Source: Dugong dugon (Eukaryota; Chordata; Mammalia; Sirenia; Dugongidae). From it: DNA of 64,000 nt. Made by a program: the position numbers and the translations under genes. Positions 44,796 to 56,172 of the stretch are shown in pieces (position 1 is the stretch's first letter; every line of letters starts with the position of its first letter). Where the stretch lies: positions 21,064,501-21,128,500 of the forward strand of contig CM057476.1 in NCBI GenBank assembly GCA_030035585.1. Reading direction: 5' to 3'. Below the pieces are notes generated by a model. That model made no database searches. It was not told where the DNA came from and saw nothing but the letters and a program-made list of their open reading frames with translations.

Positions 44796-47700
44796 CCAAG
44801 AACCAGAGGTCAGAGGATGGCAAGTCAGATGTAGTATCGAGAAAGAGAGAGAGCAAGTTTTGCTAGAATATCCATATACTGGATGCAGGCTACACCCCGA
44901 AGGAGACTCCCCTTTCAAATAACTGGCTGCTCACAAAAAGATCACAAAATGGAGGACAATTATATCATATCTGACAAACCACTGAGAATCACAGCCTAGC
45001 CAAGTTGACACATAACATTAACCATCACAGTCCACCCTTTGTCAACCAGGCACCTCTCTACATATCTCCTTAAACCATACATAATCTCTAAATAAAGACA
45101 AATATAAAGACATACTTGTGCTTAACATGATACAACTAACAAACTTACTACCGAAAATGCACAGCCCTGTTTACATCTTATATTTTACAATAAGTAACGG
45201 AATAAGGGCGAGAAGAAAACAAAGATATTTATTTATACACGTACACACACACACATATCAAAACAAGGAAGAAATACTCATAACAATTACAGTCCTCGTT
45301 TCTGCAACTAGTCATGTGGTTGTAACAGGTATTTAGAACTACCTTCTTCCACTACCCATTCTGTTTTCCCTTTGACCTCAGTCAGCACCTCAGCTGGTTG
45401 TGGTTCTTTTCCTCATGGGGTGACCAAATCCTTCATTCCTGAAGGGTCTGGCCCATAAGAAGTCATGATGGAATTGGGTTGCTGTAGTTTTCCACTGACT
45501 TTAATCACAAGGCATGGTAATACTAAGAGTCATCCTAACATTTCCTGTACTCCAGACAAACTTTTCTTTACTTCCATTAGGTAATATCAATCTGATTTCC
45601 TCTTGGTAATCAAGATCAATCACACCATCCAATATAGCAACTCCCTTCTTTGCCTGTTGATCCAGAGCCATGAGGAACCCAAAGCGGCCAGGTGGCATTC
45701 TTAACTGAAATTCAATGGAATCGGTGCTGCGTCTTCTAGCGGGAGCATCCCTCCCTTTGAAACTAAGACTTCTAGACCCACACAGCATAGGGTCACAGGG
45801 ACAAAAGCAAAAATTATGTGAGTGGGTCACTGGGGGTAATAGTGACTGGTGCCACTCCCATTTTCACCTCTTGATTGCTGGACCTATGAATTCTGGCTAT
45901 GGGAGAAAAGTAACACATATTGAATGTTGGTTTATAGAATATACAGCCTCCTAGAGAACACTGCCCCAACCTTGCAAGGTATTGCCCCTAGCTGCTGCCA
46001 TAACTTGTGTTTTTAAAAGGCCATTTCATCGTTCTATCAAGCCAGCTACTTCAGGATGGTGGGGAATGTGGTAAGACCAGTGAATTCCATAAGCATGAGT
46101 CCACTGCTGCACTTCATTTCCTGTACAGTGAGTTCCTTGATCTGAGGCAATGCTGTGTGGGATACCACGATAGTACATAAGGCATTCTGTAAGTCCACAG
46201 ATGGTAGTTTTGGCAGAGGCATTGCATGAAAGGAAGGCAAATCTGTATCCACAGTTTAAGTGTCTATCCCAGTAAGTAAAAAACGCTGCCCTTTCCACAG
46301 TGGAAGTGGTCCAATGCAATCAACCTGCCACCAGGTTGCTGGCTGCTTACCGCTAAGAATGGTACCATATCAGGGACTCAGGGTTGGTCTCTGCTGCTGG
46401 AAGATAGGGCAATTGGCATGTGGCTGTAACCAAGCTGGTTTTGGTGAGTTAAAGTCGGTGTTGCTGAGCTTATGGATAACCTCCATCTCTGCCACCACAG
46501 CCACTTTGTTCATGAATTCACCGGGCAATGATGGGAGTGGCTGGGAAAAGAGGCTGACTGGTTTCCACAGAATGCATTATCCTACCCACTTGACTGTTAA
46601 AATCCTCCTCTGCCAAGATCACCCTTTGGTAAGCATTTACAAGAGACACAAATATTTTCACTTCTTTGGCCTATTCAGAGAGGTCTATCCACTTGCCTCT
46701 TTCCCACACCTCCTTGTCACCAATTCTCCAATCATGTTCCTTCCAATTCCCTGACTATCCAGCCAAACCACTGGCCACAGCCCGTGAATCAGTATGCAGT
46801 CGCGCATCTGGCCATCTCTCCTTCCAAGCAAAATGAACAACCAGGTGTGCTGCTTGAAGTTCTGCCCACTGGAAGAATTTCCTTTCATCACTGTCCTTCA
46901 AGGAGGTTTCAGAAAGGGGTTACAGTGCTACTGTTGTACACTTGCTAGCGTGGCCTGCATATTGCACAGAACCATCTGCAAACCAGGCACGAGTTTTCTC
47001 TTCCTCAGTCAACCGATCATAAGAATTTCCCGTGGGGCCATAGGTGCAGACTGAGAGAAGGAAGGTAATGTGACAGGAGTGGGGACCATGGGCATTTGGG
47101 CTACTTCCTCATGTAACTTATTTGTGCCTTCAGGTTCTGCTATAGCCCAGCCTCGTATGTACCACTATCATTTAGTGATGTAGTGCTGCTGTGCACATCT
47201 GATTTTATAACTCTGTGGGTTAGACAACACCAAGTTCATGATGGGCAGCTCAGGCTGCATGGTGACTTGGTGGCCCATGATTAAGTGTTCAGTCTCTACC
47301 AAGGCCCAGTAACAAGCCAAAAGCTGTTTCTCAAAAGGAGAGTAGTTATCTGCAGAGGATGACAGGGTTATGCTCTAAAATTAAGGGTCTTAGCTGTTAT
47401 TGACCAATAGGGGTTTGCCAGACTCCAAATAGCATCTCTGTCTGCCACTGACAATTTAAGAACCACTTGATCAGACTGATCATATGGCCCTAGTGTCAGA
47501 CTGGTTTGCATGGCAGCCTGAACCTGCTGCAGTGCCTTCTCTTGTACTGGGCTCCACTCAAAACTAGCAGCTGTTTGAGTCACTCAATGAACACTTTATC
47601 CAAATAACACTCATCTTCTACACTTGTTTGTCCACTGCACCCTCTCCTTCGAGGTATTTTTATAAGCATCACTATGCCAGTTTTTTTTACATGCTGCTGT

Positions 47701-50590
47701 AAAAAAAATTACCATAGTGCACATCAAAAATATCTTGTGGGGGTAGGACACAGTGGGCAAACGAACATAGAAGGCACGTGTTATCTGTGTAAAAATATGG
47801 TAGGCCAGAGCATCACACAAAAATGAGGGATGTGATACTTTCAAAATCCAAACAGGCCCACTAGGGATTGTGCCTCCTTTTTAGTTTTTGGAGGGGCCAG
47901 AAGTAACAACTTATTCCTTCACTTTAGAAGGAATATCTCGACACACCCCACACCACTGGACCCCTAGAAATTTCACTGAGGTGGAAGGCACCTGAATTTT
48001 TGTCAAATTAATTTCCCACCCTCTAGCACGCTAACATCTTACCAGTAAGTCTAGAGGCATTGATACTTTTTCCTTACTAGGTCAAATCAGCATAATGCCA
48101 TCAGTGTAGTGGACCAGTGTGATGTCTTATGAAAGTGCAAGGTGATTAAGGACCCTGTGGACTAAATTATGATATAGGGTAGGAGAGTTGATAGACCCAG
48201 GCTAGGATTGTGAAGGTGTATTGATGGTCGTGCCAGATGAAGGCAAACTGCTCCTGGTGATCCTCTGAAACTAAAATTGAGAAAAAGGCATTAGCCAGAT
48301 CAATAGCTGCATACCAGGTACCACGAGATATATTAATTTGCTCAAGCAATGAAACTACATTTGGAACAGCAGATGCAACTGGAGTCACCACCTGGTTAAG
48401 TTTATGACAATTCACTGTCATTCTCCAAGATCCATCTGTTTTTTGCACAGGCCAAGTAGGCAAGTTGAATAGGAATGTGGTGGGAATCACAACCCCTGCA
48501 TCCTTCAAGTCCTTGAGGGTGGCACTAATCTCTGCAATCCCTCCAAGAATGTGGTATTGCTTTTGGTTTACTATTTTCCTAGGTAATGGCAGTTCTAATG
48601 GCTTCTACTTGGCTTCTTCTACTATAGCAGCCTTTACTCCACCTGTCAGGGATCCAGTGTGGAGGTTCTACCAGTTGCTGAGTATGTCTATTCCAATTAT
48701 ACATATGGGGAAATCACTACACAATGGGTTCAGAGACACACTGGACCCACTGTGAGATGGACTTGAGCTAACATTCCATTAATAACCTGATCTCCATATG
48801 CCCCTACTCTGACTGGTTGGCCACAGTGATCTTTTGGGTCTCCTGGAATTAGTGTCAGTTCAGAGCCAGGGTCCAGCAACCCCGAAAAGTCTGATTATTT
48901 CCTTTCCCTCAACGAACAGTCACTCTGGGAAAAGACCATAGATCTCTTTGGGGAAGGCTGGAAGAAAGATTAACAGTATAAATTTCTGGCAGTGTACTGG
49001 AGTCCTTCCTCAAGGGGACGTAGCCTCCCCTTCATTCAAGGAATTGTGAGTCTTCAAACTCTTTCAAGTCTGGGAATTGACTGAGGGGCTATGACTCTAT
49101 TCTGGCAATTTGAGTTAGCCTGCTGTTCACTTGACCTAGAATTCTTCTGCTTGTACAGATCAAGAAAATATTTAGTGGACTTCACACCTATTTCACTCTT
49201 AAGGACACCATGACTAAGCAGCCAATGCCATTAAGTCCGTATGAGTCAGAATATTCTGATTACTGCTTTGACTCTGCTGTCCGTTATGGTAACCACGCCC
49301 ACCTTGTCTTTGGTGATTAAGTGCCACCACTTGGCCCCTACTGCCCCTGGGTCCAATCAGCCCCACTGTAGCTAGGTGTCTTAATTCAGTAAGGGCAGTT
49401 TCCTCTGACTTACATTAAAATAGAAATCACAACAGTCTTCAAGGATGCTGTGTCTCTCTTCACAAATTTGTTCCTCACCATTGTGGTGAAAAGTGTGTCC
49501 TCTGGCCACTCCATGGGTGGGTCTGTGGGTCCAACCTGATAAATCCACTCTAACATGTCAATTTCCCTAAGTCTTTGGATATCTTCTTCTACAGTATACT
49601 AACACAGTTCTGGCATTTGTCAACTTGATTTGTGTAGGCTACTGCTTAATCCATGCTTCAGAACCAATCAAATAAACCATTAGATCTTTTCTAACCTCTT
49701 GAGCTGAAGCACTGAATGTAGAATCTGTGCTTAGTGGGACCATATCAATAAACTCACACTGATTCAACTTCATGTTTCTTGCACCATTACCCTACACCCA
49801 TATTCCCCAGGTTTCTGTTTGTATATATTAGAAAAATCAAGCAGTTCTTTCGGAGTGTAGCGTACCTCCTCATGGGTCACACTTTGTACTTCACCTCCTG
49901 AGGCTAGCTGGGACTTAAGTCTAGTTACAGATCTAGAAGCAAAAAATGAGTGGTGGGGATGTGTCCTGGGGACATTCAGCACTGTCTTGTAAAGCATCTG
50001 CCTCAGGTAATGCCCCAGGTACCACGCTAGGTGATATCTCAAAGACTATTCGGACACAGTTGTGTTAATCTCATCAGACAGAGGTAGAAGGGATAATGGT
50101 CTTACTGAGGAGGGTAGCTTAGCAAACAAAGATGGAATAACCTCTTCAGATGAGAGTATGACGGCTGTTCTGTTGACAGGAGTGATTCAACAGAATTTAG
50201 GGGCTTAATGTCCCAAGCTTCCAGATTATCTGCCCATATGTCCCCATCTCACATTTCAGGTTCCCATTTCTTCCCAATTAATGCCCTCATTTTTAGTTCT
50301 GATACAATTTGAGGTTGAGAATTCAACTGGCATAGTAATTCAGCCACTCTTACAATAAGATTCTGGGTTTGGGTTTCAACAATATCAGTTCTGTTACTAC
50401 AAGAAATAAAGGTTTCTTTTAGGGCACAAGTGGCAACTTTCAGTCTTGTATGTGGCACTTGAATTGTGACTCTGAAGCACTAAGTTCATCCCTTTCTTTT
50501 ACCACTTTGCCTAGTGGAAGCAGGATCAATCATTTGGCTTCCTTATACTTCTCATTCGGACAAAACTGCAGAAAAGTACCAAATATGCAA

Positions 50591-50810
50591 GCATCCCTGG
50601 TGCTGCAGTGGTTAAGTGCTCAGCTGCTAACCAAACGGTCAGCAGTTCAAAGCCAGCAGCCACTCTGTGGGAGAAAGATATGGTAGTTGGCTTCCATAAA
50701 GATTACAGCCTTGGAAACCCTACGAGGAAGTTCTACTCTGTCCTACAGGGTCGCTATGAGTCTGAAACGACTCAATAGCAATGAGTTCAGTTTTTTTTTT
50801 TTTTTTAGTC
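50591..50810 (+). repeat. AfroSINE, long-body type
   Basis: It begins CATCCCTGGTGCTGCAGTGG, then GTGCTCAGCTGCTAACCAAA, AAGATATGGTAGTTGGCTTC, CATAAAGATTACAGCCTTGG, GGGTCGCTATGAGTCTGAAA and a T16 run. The flanks CAAATATGCAA form the target duplication. It is inserted in the ERVL internal region. Confidence 0.92.
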
Positions 50811-51031
50811 AAATATGCAATCACCCAGAGCCTTATCTCTCACAAATGTTTGATCCAATGGTGGTGACAGTCTGAGTATTTCTATTGCCACCTCATGCCA
50901 TGGATTAGTAGTGCCCTCCTTACTACTGGAGGCAGAGTCATCAGTGCCTTTAAGACTAGCCAGACTTGAGAATCAATTCAGAAAACTCATTTTTATGACT
51001 TTGTTCCTCTACAACCATTCTCAGTAGCAAA

Positions 51032-51535
51032 TGTCTAAGGCTGGGTTCTCTAGGACAGCAAAACCAATGAAGTGTATATATAAATAGAGAGAGAGATTTA
51101 TTTCGAGGGACTGCCTTATACAATTGTGAGACTGCAAGTCCCAAATCCATGGGTCAAGTATCAGGCTGGAGGCTTCTCCTGAGTCACATGGTTGCAGGGG
51201 CTAATGAACCTAAAAACAATAGGTCAGGTGGAAGGTTGCTGGCTCATGGGGTTCCTGGAACCAGCGAATCTCAAAATCCGTAGGTCAGGCAGCAGGCTGC
51301 TGGCTCACATCCCAAGAACCGGAAGTCAGAGGATGACGAGTCAGATGCAGGATAGAGAGAGAGCTTTGCCAGAACACCCATATATATTGAATGCAGGCCA
51401 CACCCCAAGGAAACTCCCCTTTCAACTGATTGGCTGCTCACATCAGATCACAAAATAGAGGATGATTATATAATATCTGCAAAACCACTGAAAATCATGG
51501 CCTAGCCAAGTTGACACATAACTTTAACCATTATA
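51032..51535 (-). repeat. 5' LTR of the ERVL provirus
   Basis: It is about 504 bp, complete on the plus-strand reading from TGTCTAAGGCTGGGTTCTCT to CATAACTTTAACCATTATA. It holds the ATAAATAGAGAGAGAGATTT, CAGGCTGGAGGCTTCTCCTG and GATTGGCTGCTCACATCAGA blocks shared with the other LTR. Confidence 0.87.
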
Positions 51536-51540
51536 TCCCC

Positions 51541-52985
51541 TAAGATCAGTAACAAGAGAAGGATGTCCGCTCTCACTACTCCTATTTAATATCATACTAG
51601 AAGCCCTAGATAATGCAATAAAACAATAAAAAGAATTTGGAAAGTAAGAAATAAAGCTGTCCCTATTCACACACACCTTGACTGTCTACATAGAATCACG
51701 TGGAATCTACAAAAAAAGCTCTTAGCATTAATAAACAAGCTTAACACTGACTTTGCAGCATATAAAGATCAATATGCAAAACTACAGAACTTTTAGAAGA
51801 AAATACAGGAGAAAATCTTTGTGACCTTGGGTTAGACAGAGTCATGTGTCAGGCTGGAGGCTTCTCCTGACTCACATGTAGTAGGTCAGGTGGAAGGCTG
51901 CTGGCTCATGGAGTTGTTGGAACTGGTCAATCTCAAAAACATCAAAAACACAAACAATAACAGAAGAAACTGATAAACTGGACTTCATCAAATTTAAAAA
52001 CTTGCTTTGCAAAAGACACTGTTTAGAGAATGAAAAGACAAGCCGCAGATCGGGAGAAAATATTTGCAAATCTGACAAAAGACTTACAATCAGAATATAT
52101 TAAAAGACTTAAAATTCAACAAAAAGAATAACCCAACTTTTAAAAGGACAAATATCTTGAACAGACATGTCACCAGAGAAATAAGCATAAGCATAATATT
52201 CACCATCATTAATCATTAGGGAAAGGCAAATTTAAACCACAATGAGATACCTTTACACATTTATTATTAAACTTACTAAAAAAAAAAAAAAATTTTTTTT
52301 TTTTTTCTTTTTAATGGCAATACCCAGCGCTAGTGAGGATGCGGAGCAAGCGGAACTCTCATAAATTGCCGGTGGGAATGCAAAGTGGTACAGCCAAGCT
52401 GGAAAACAATTTGGCAGTTTCTTATAAAGTTAAACATACACCTACTATGTGATCCAGTAATCCCACTCCTAGATAATCTACCCAAGAGAAATGTTCACCC
52501 AGAAACCTGCATACAAACATTTATAGCAGCATTATTCACAATTGTCTAAAACTGGAAACAACCCAGATGTCCTTCAACCAGTAAATGGATAAACATGCTG
52601 TTGTACTACATCAATACAATGAAATGCTACTCAGCAATAAAAAAGGAGTATCAGCAAATTGGATAAATCTCAAATGCATTATGCTAAGAAAGCAGAGTCA
52701 AAAGGCTAGGCTACACTGTATGATCCCATTTATGTGACATTCTAGAAAAGGCAAAACTATAGTGACAGATAACAGATTAGTGGTTACCTGGGGTGAAGTA
52801 TGGAGGGAGGGTGCAACAAAAGGTTAACACAAGGGAATTCTTTTGGGGTGTCACAGAATTGTTCTCTCTTAATCGTGGTGGTGGTTACATAACTCTACAC
52901 ATTTGTCAAAACTCACAGCACTGTACACCAAAAGCACTGAATTTTACTGTATGTAAATTTAAAACTAAACAACATAAAAAAGTTA
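51541..52985 (+). repeat. Old L1, right part (ORF2 end and 3'UTR)
   Basis: It continues 39990-41540: CTAAGATCAGTAACAAGAGA, AGGATGTCCGCTCTCACTAC, GACTTCATCAAATTTAAAAA, GCAGATCGGGAGAAAATATT and CCACAATGAGATACCTTTAC. The 3'UTR ends CACTGAATTTTACTGTATGT. It carries a scrap of ERVL LTR at 51846-51938. Confidence 0.82.
51846..51938 (-). repeat. ERVL LTR scrap inside L1
   Basis: About 90 bp (GTGTCAGGCTGGAGGCTTCT, CCTGACTCACATG, then TAGGTCAGGTGGAAGGCTGC, TGGCTCATGGAGTTGTTGGA) match the middle of the LTR at 51032-51535, with about 30 bp missing inside. It replaces a short piece of the L1 and has no LTR ends. Confidence 0.72.
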
Positions 52986-53039
52986 GTTAGCAGCTAATTA
53001 TGGAAACAATTTGTCTGGTACTATAACTAAAAGGTGTGG

Positions 53040-53340
53040 GTAAGAGCTTCAGGAACACAGAAAGGAGAAGGAACTGCCCACTGTGCTGGAGATCAGGAAA
53101 AGCTACATAAAAAAAGATGACATTTAAAATGGGCCTGAAAGAGGAACTGCAGATGCAAAGATATGGAAATTCACATGCAATGTGGCCAGGGTGTAGGGTG
53201 TAGGGTGTGTGGGAGGGCATGGTGGGGGAAAAGGTGAAGACCTTTTATGTCATACCAAAGAGTGTTGATGTCATTCTGTAACTAAAGAGGAGTCAAAAGA
53301 ATTTTTATGCAAAGGAGAGAGATGATCTTATCTATGTCTT
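53040..53340 (+). repeat. L2-like LINE fragment
   Basis: AAGGAGAAGGAACTGCCCAC, AAATGGGCCTGAAAGAGGAA, GCAATGTGGCCAGGGTGTAG and GAGAGAGATGATCTTATC recall L2. Weak. 53341-53934 shows nothing clear. Confidence 0.4.
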
Positions 53341-53934
53341 CTCACTCTTACAGCTATGTGTACAAGGAGAAGAGGGAGAAAATAAATGCAGGGAAATCAA
53401 TTAAAGAGATACTTATAACATCCTGGGGAAAAGATGAATATTAACCTCAGGCTGTGGCAGTGGAACTTAAAAAAAGATGCCTGCAAGTAATACTTCAGAG
53501 GGCCATCTTAGATAACTGCATGATATGAGGCATGAGGAATGGACAAGCTATTCCTAAATAAGGTTTCTCACTTAGATAAGAAAAGCAGAAGGAAGAACAG
53601 GTCTAAATAGCTGGGAAGTTGACAAGCTGTATTTGTGACCTGCAGTGTTTGAGGCGCCTGCAGGACATTCATGTGGAATGTCTACAAGGCAGCTGGTAAT
53701 GCAGGCTGCATTATCATTTCAAAACTTGATATTTTTTCCCTTCAACTCCCCACACAGGCTTCTGGCTTAACTCACAGAGAAACCAGACCCTGACCAGAGA
53801 AAAGACCACAGAGAAACTGGCTACAGGATCACTGAGGGGCACCCTGGGAAAAACAGCTCAGAAGTGAGCACTGTAGCAACGCTCCAGAGTCTCACTTCAA
53901 TTTGCCACATGGTAGGAAGATAAATGGCAATGCA

Positions 53935-54915
53935 ACACCTGCCCAAAAACAAAGATGAAAAGGCAGAAAGGGGCGGGAAAACCAGATGAATGGAAACAGG
54001 GAACACAGGATGGAAAGGGGGAGAGTGTTCACACATTACAGGGATTGCAACCAATGTTACTTAACAATTTATGTATAATTTTTTAAATTGTTCTTTAGAT
54101 GAATGTTTACAGAACAAACTAGCTTCTCATTAAACAATTAATACACATATTGTTTTGAGACATTGGTTACCAACCCCACGACGTGTCAACACTCTCCCTT
54201 CTCGACCTTGGGTTCCCTATTACCAGCTTTACTGCCCCCTCCTGCCTTCTAGTCCTTGCCCCTGGGCTGGCATGCCCCTTTAGTCTTCTTTTGTTTTATG
54301 GGTCTGTTTAATCTTTGGCTGAAGGGTGAACCTCAGGAGTGACTTCATTACTGAGCTAAAAGGATATCCAGGAGCCATACTCTCAGGGTTTTTCCAGTCT
54401 CTGTTAGGCCAGTAAGTCTGGTATCTTTTTGTGAGTTAGAATTTTGTTCTACATTTTTCTCCAGCTCTATCCGGGACCCTCTATTGTGATCCCTGTCAGA
54501 GCAGTCAGTAATGGTAGCTGGGCACCATCTAGTTGTATTGGACTCAGTCTGGTGGAAGCTGTGGTAGATGTGGTCCATTAGTCCTTTGGACTAATCTTTC
54601 CCTTGTATCTTTAGTTTTCTTCATTCTCCCTTGCTCCCAAAGGGGTGAGACCAGTGAAGTATCTTAGACAGCCACTCAAAGGCTTTTAAGACCCCAGACC
54701 CTACACCCCAAAGTAGAATGTAGAACATTTTCTTTATAAACTATGTTACGTCAATTGAGCTAGATGTTCCCTGAGACCATGGTCCCCGCAGTCCTCAGCA
54801 CAGAAATTCGGTCCCTCAGGTAGTTTGGACGGGTTGTGTATAAATTTTTAAACAAGAAACTAATTCGCTCTGTAAACTTTTACCTACAGCACAATAAAAT
54901 GTTAAAAAAAAAAAA
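53935..54915 (+). repeat. L1 3'UTR end, split by an inverted L1 tail
   Basis: The left part (53935-54088) has AAAAACAAAGATGAAAAGGC, GGGAACACAGGATGGAAAGG and GTGTTCACACATTACAGGG. The right end (54837-54915) has ACTAATTCGCTCTGTAAACT and CAATAAAATG with an A-tail. The two halves repeat GTATAATTTTTTAAAT and GTATAAATTTTTAAAC, the target duplication of the insert. Confidence 0.7.
54073..54840 (-). repeat. L1 3'UTR, inverted insert
   Basis: The plus strand reads TTCTTTAGATGAATGTTTAC, AGAACAAACTAGCTTCTCAT, TTCGACCTTGGG-like blocks, GGTGAACCTCAGGAGTGACT, CTGTCAGAGCAGTCAGTAAT and GGACTCAGTCTGGTGGAAGC. These reverse the 3'UTR seen at 18436-18986. Bounds are approximate. Confidence 0.75.
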
Positions 54916-55247
54916 AAAAAAGGATAAATGGCAGCACCAGGTGCCAAGGGAGAAATGTGACCAGCTCACTGAGCCCCCAGGGTAGGAACAGACAGTTCAT
55001 GTAAATCATGGATTGACGAGCTTTAAGTGCCAGCACCATGCCATAGGGAGAAAACCATAGAGATGTGACCACACAGGAGTCCCCACTCAGAGAGTCACGC
55101 ATTCTGGAAAATATGAAAAGGAACTAAACAAATCTTCCCTTAGGTCTAGAGTTATTCTCTCTAAGAAACAATGTGCTTGCCCCTCTCAAGGGCTTCTGCA
55201 AAAGTATATTTGGGCATCTTTTCTAGAGGGGTACCTCCTTTTCTCAC

Positions 55248-55342
55248 CATAATCCTCGGCTCTCATGTACTTGTTCCTTGTCTTCTGCTGCTGATGCACG
55301 TAAGTCTTCCAGGTCTGGAACATCAGACTGTACAAGTAATAT
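55248..55342 (-). CDS. SFI1: SFI1 exon
   Basis: The exon has 95 bases: one completing base, 31 codons and one trailing G. It reads [19 protein letters not shown], then a segment ending [10 protein letters not shown]. Human SFI1 has [19 protein letters not shown] here. It carries one Trp-centred centrin-binding helix. The acceptor is CTTCTCAG and the donor GTGAGA, both good. The trailing G joins AT of the next exon to give Asp, matching the DAKQKM start of the next human segment. The following intron is 16.4 kb long and holds the ERVL provirus. Confidence 0.96.
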
Positions 55343-55833
55343 CTGAGAAGCCAAAAGCAAAGGGTGTGTCTTTCAAACAAAACAACTTATAATCCAACAC
55401 AACAAGTCAGTTCTGCACATAGGAGAAATTAACATGGAAGCTTCTAACATGAAAAGGTCATTTCAGCACCCTAAGTTAAAATTCCATTTCCTACAATCAT
55501 GGTGAAACTTATTCTCCTTGACAGCCATTCTCCACATCTCAAAGTGTCACTGAGAAAGAAAAGGTTCCACTTCTCTAAGAATAACTTCACCTTCAGCATC
55601 CACAAAGCCATGACATTTGGAATAACACCTTAATCACCCTAGTCATTCACATCATCTTACTTCTCCTTTGTGCTGGAACATGGTCAAAGACACTTTCTAA
55701 AACTTTATTTTCCTTCTCCTTCTTGGTACATACACCATACACATTAAGACCTTCACTGCATATTTTCAGTACCCCACTTCCTAAGACTTAATTTCATACT
55801 CTATCAGCTTTTCAGAACTATCTAGTGTTTCTA
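55343..55833. other. Intron, nothing recognised
   Basis: Unassigned intron between the SFI1 exon at 55248-55342 and the tRNA-Gly SINE. 54916-55247 on the other side of that exon is also unassigned. Confidence 0.5.
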
Positions 55834-56172
55834 TGAGGGTAGTACTGGTTCAGTGGCAGAATTCTTGCCTTCCATGCAGGACCCAGGTTCGATTCCGGGC
55901 CAATGCACCTCATGCACAGTCACCATCTGTCTTGTCAGTGGAGGTTTGCATGTTGTTATGATGCTGAACAGGTTTCAGCAGAGCTTCCAAACTAAGACAG
56001 ATGAAGAAAGACCTGGTGATCTACTTCTAAAATATCAGCCAATGAAAGTCCTATGAATCACAATGGCCCAATATGCAACCAATCATGGGGATGGTGTAGT
56101 TTGTTCCGTTGTACATGTGATCACCATGAGTTGGGGGCCAACTCAACAGAAGCTAACTAATATCAACAACAA
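55834..56172 (+). repeat. tRNA-Gly-headed SINE with RTE-like body and tail
   Basis: The head resembles tRNA-Gly: A-box-like GGTTCAGTGGCAGAATTC at about 55846 and B-box-like GGTTCGATTCCGG at about 55886. The body (GATGCTGAACAGGTTTCAGC, AGAGCTTCCAAACTAAGACA, GAAGAAAGACCTGGTGATCT, ACTTCTAAAATATCAGCC) matches the 5' region of the RTE LINE at 29920-30050. The tail (CACCATGAGTTGGGGGCCAA, CTCAACAGAAGCTAACTAAT, ATCAACAACAACAA) matches the RTE 3' end. It is a retroposon, not a working tRNA gene. Confidence 0.85.

Larger units (their letters stand above)
41541..45029 (-). repeat. 3' LTR of the ERVL provirus, with two LINE inserts
   Basis: LTR blocks are at 41541-41610 (TGCCTTAGGCTGGGTTCCCT), 42283-42455 (GCATCAGGCTGGAGGCTTCT, GGTTGCAGGGGCTGATGAAC) and 44816-45029 (ending CATAACATTAACCATCACA). 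They line up with the single 504-bp LTR at 51032-51535. A purine-rich tract (GGGTGGAC on the minus strand) adjoins it on the internal side. Confidence 0.85.
41541..51535 (-). mobile_element. ERVL provirus (class III endogenous retrovirus), broken
   Basis: A minus-strand provirus with two LTRs: the 5' LTR at about 51032-51535 and the 3' LTR at about 41541-45029, the latter expanded by later insertions. The inside (45030-51031) has, in proviral order, a gag-like zone (about 49000-51000), a reverse transcriptase zone (about 47900-48600), an integrase zone (about 46000-46900) and a dUTPase-like zone (about 45500-45830). A dUTPase at the end of pol is typical of ERVL. Without its inserts it is about 6.7 kb, close to the usual ERVL length. 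C-rich 5-bp flanks fit a target duplication in the old L1. It carries many breaks and is inactive. The marked divergence of the two LTRs suggests an old insertion. Confidence 0.88.

Noticed and set aside
46260-46754. 164-codon plus-strand open frame
   Set aside because: It is antisense to the integrase zone of the ERVL fossil; a shadow.
50990-51031. Primer-binding site of the ERVL
   Set aside because: The bases next to the 5' LTR do not clearly match the 3' end of a tRNA that I can name.
53700-53934. Possible extra exon
   Set aside because: This non-repeat stretch has no frame that matches SFI1 and no matching splice sites.
55834-55905. tRNA-Gly gene
   Set aside because: The A- and B-box-like sequence is there, but it is fused to an RTE-like body and an ACAACAACAA tail, so it is a SINE head.
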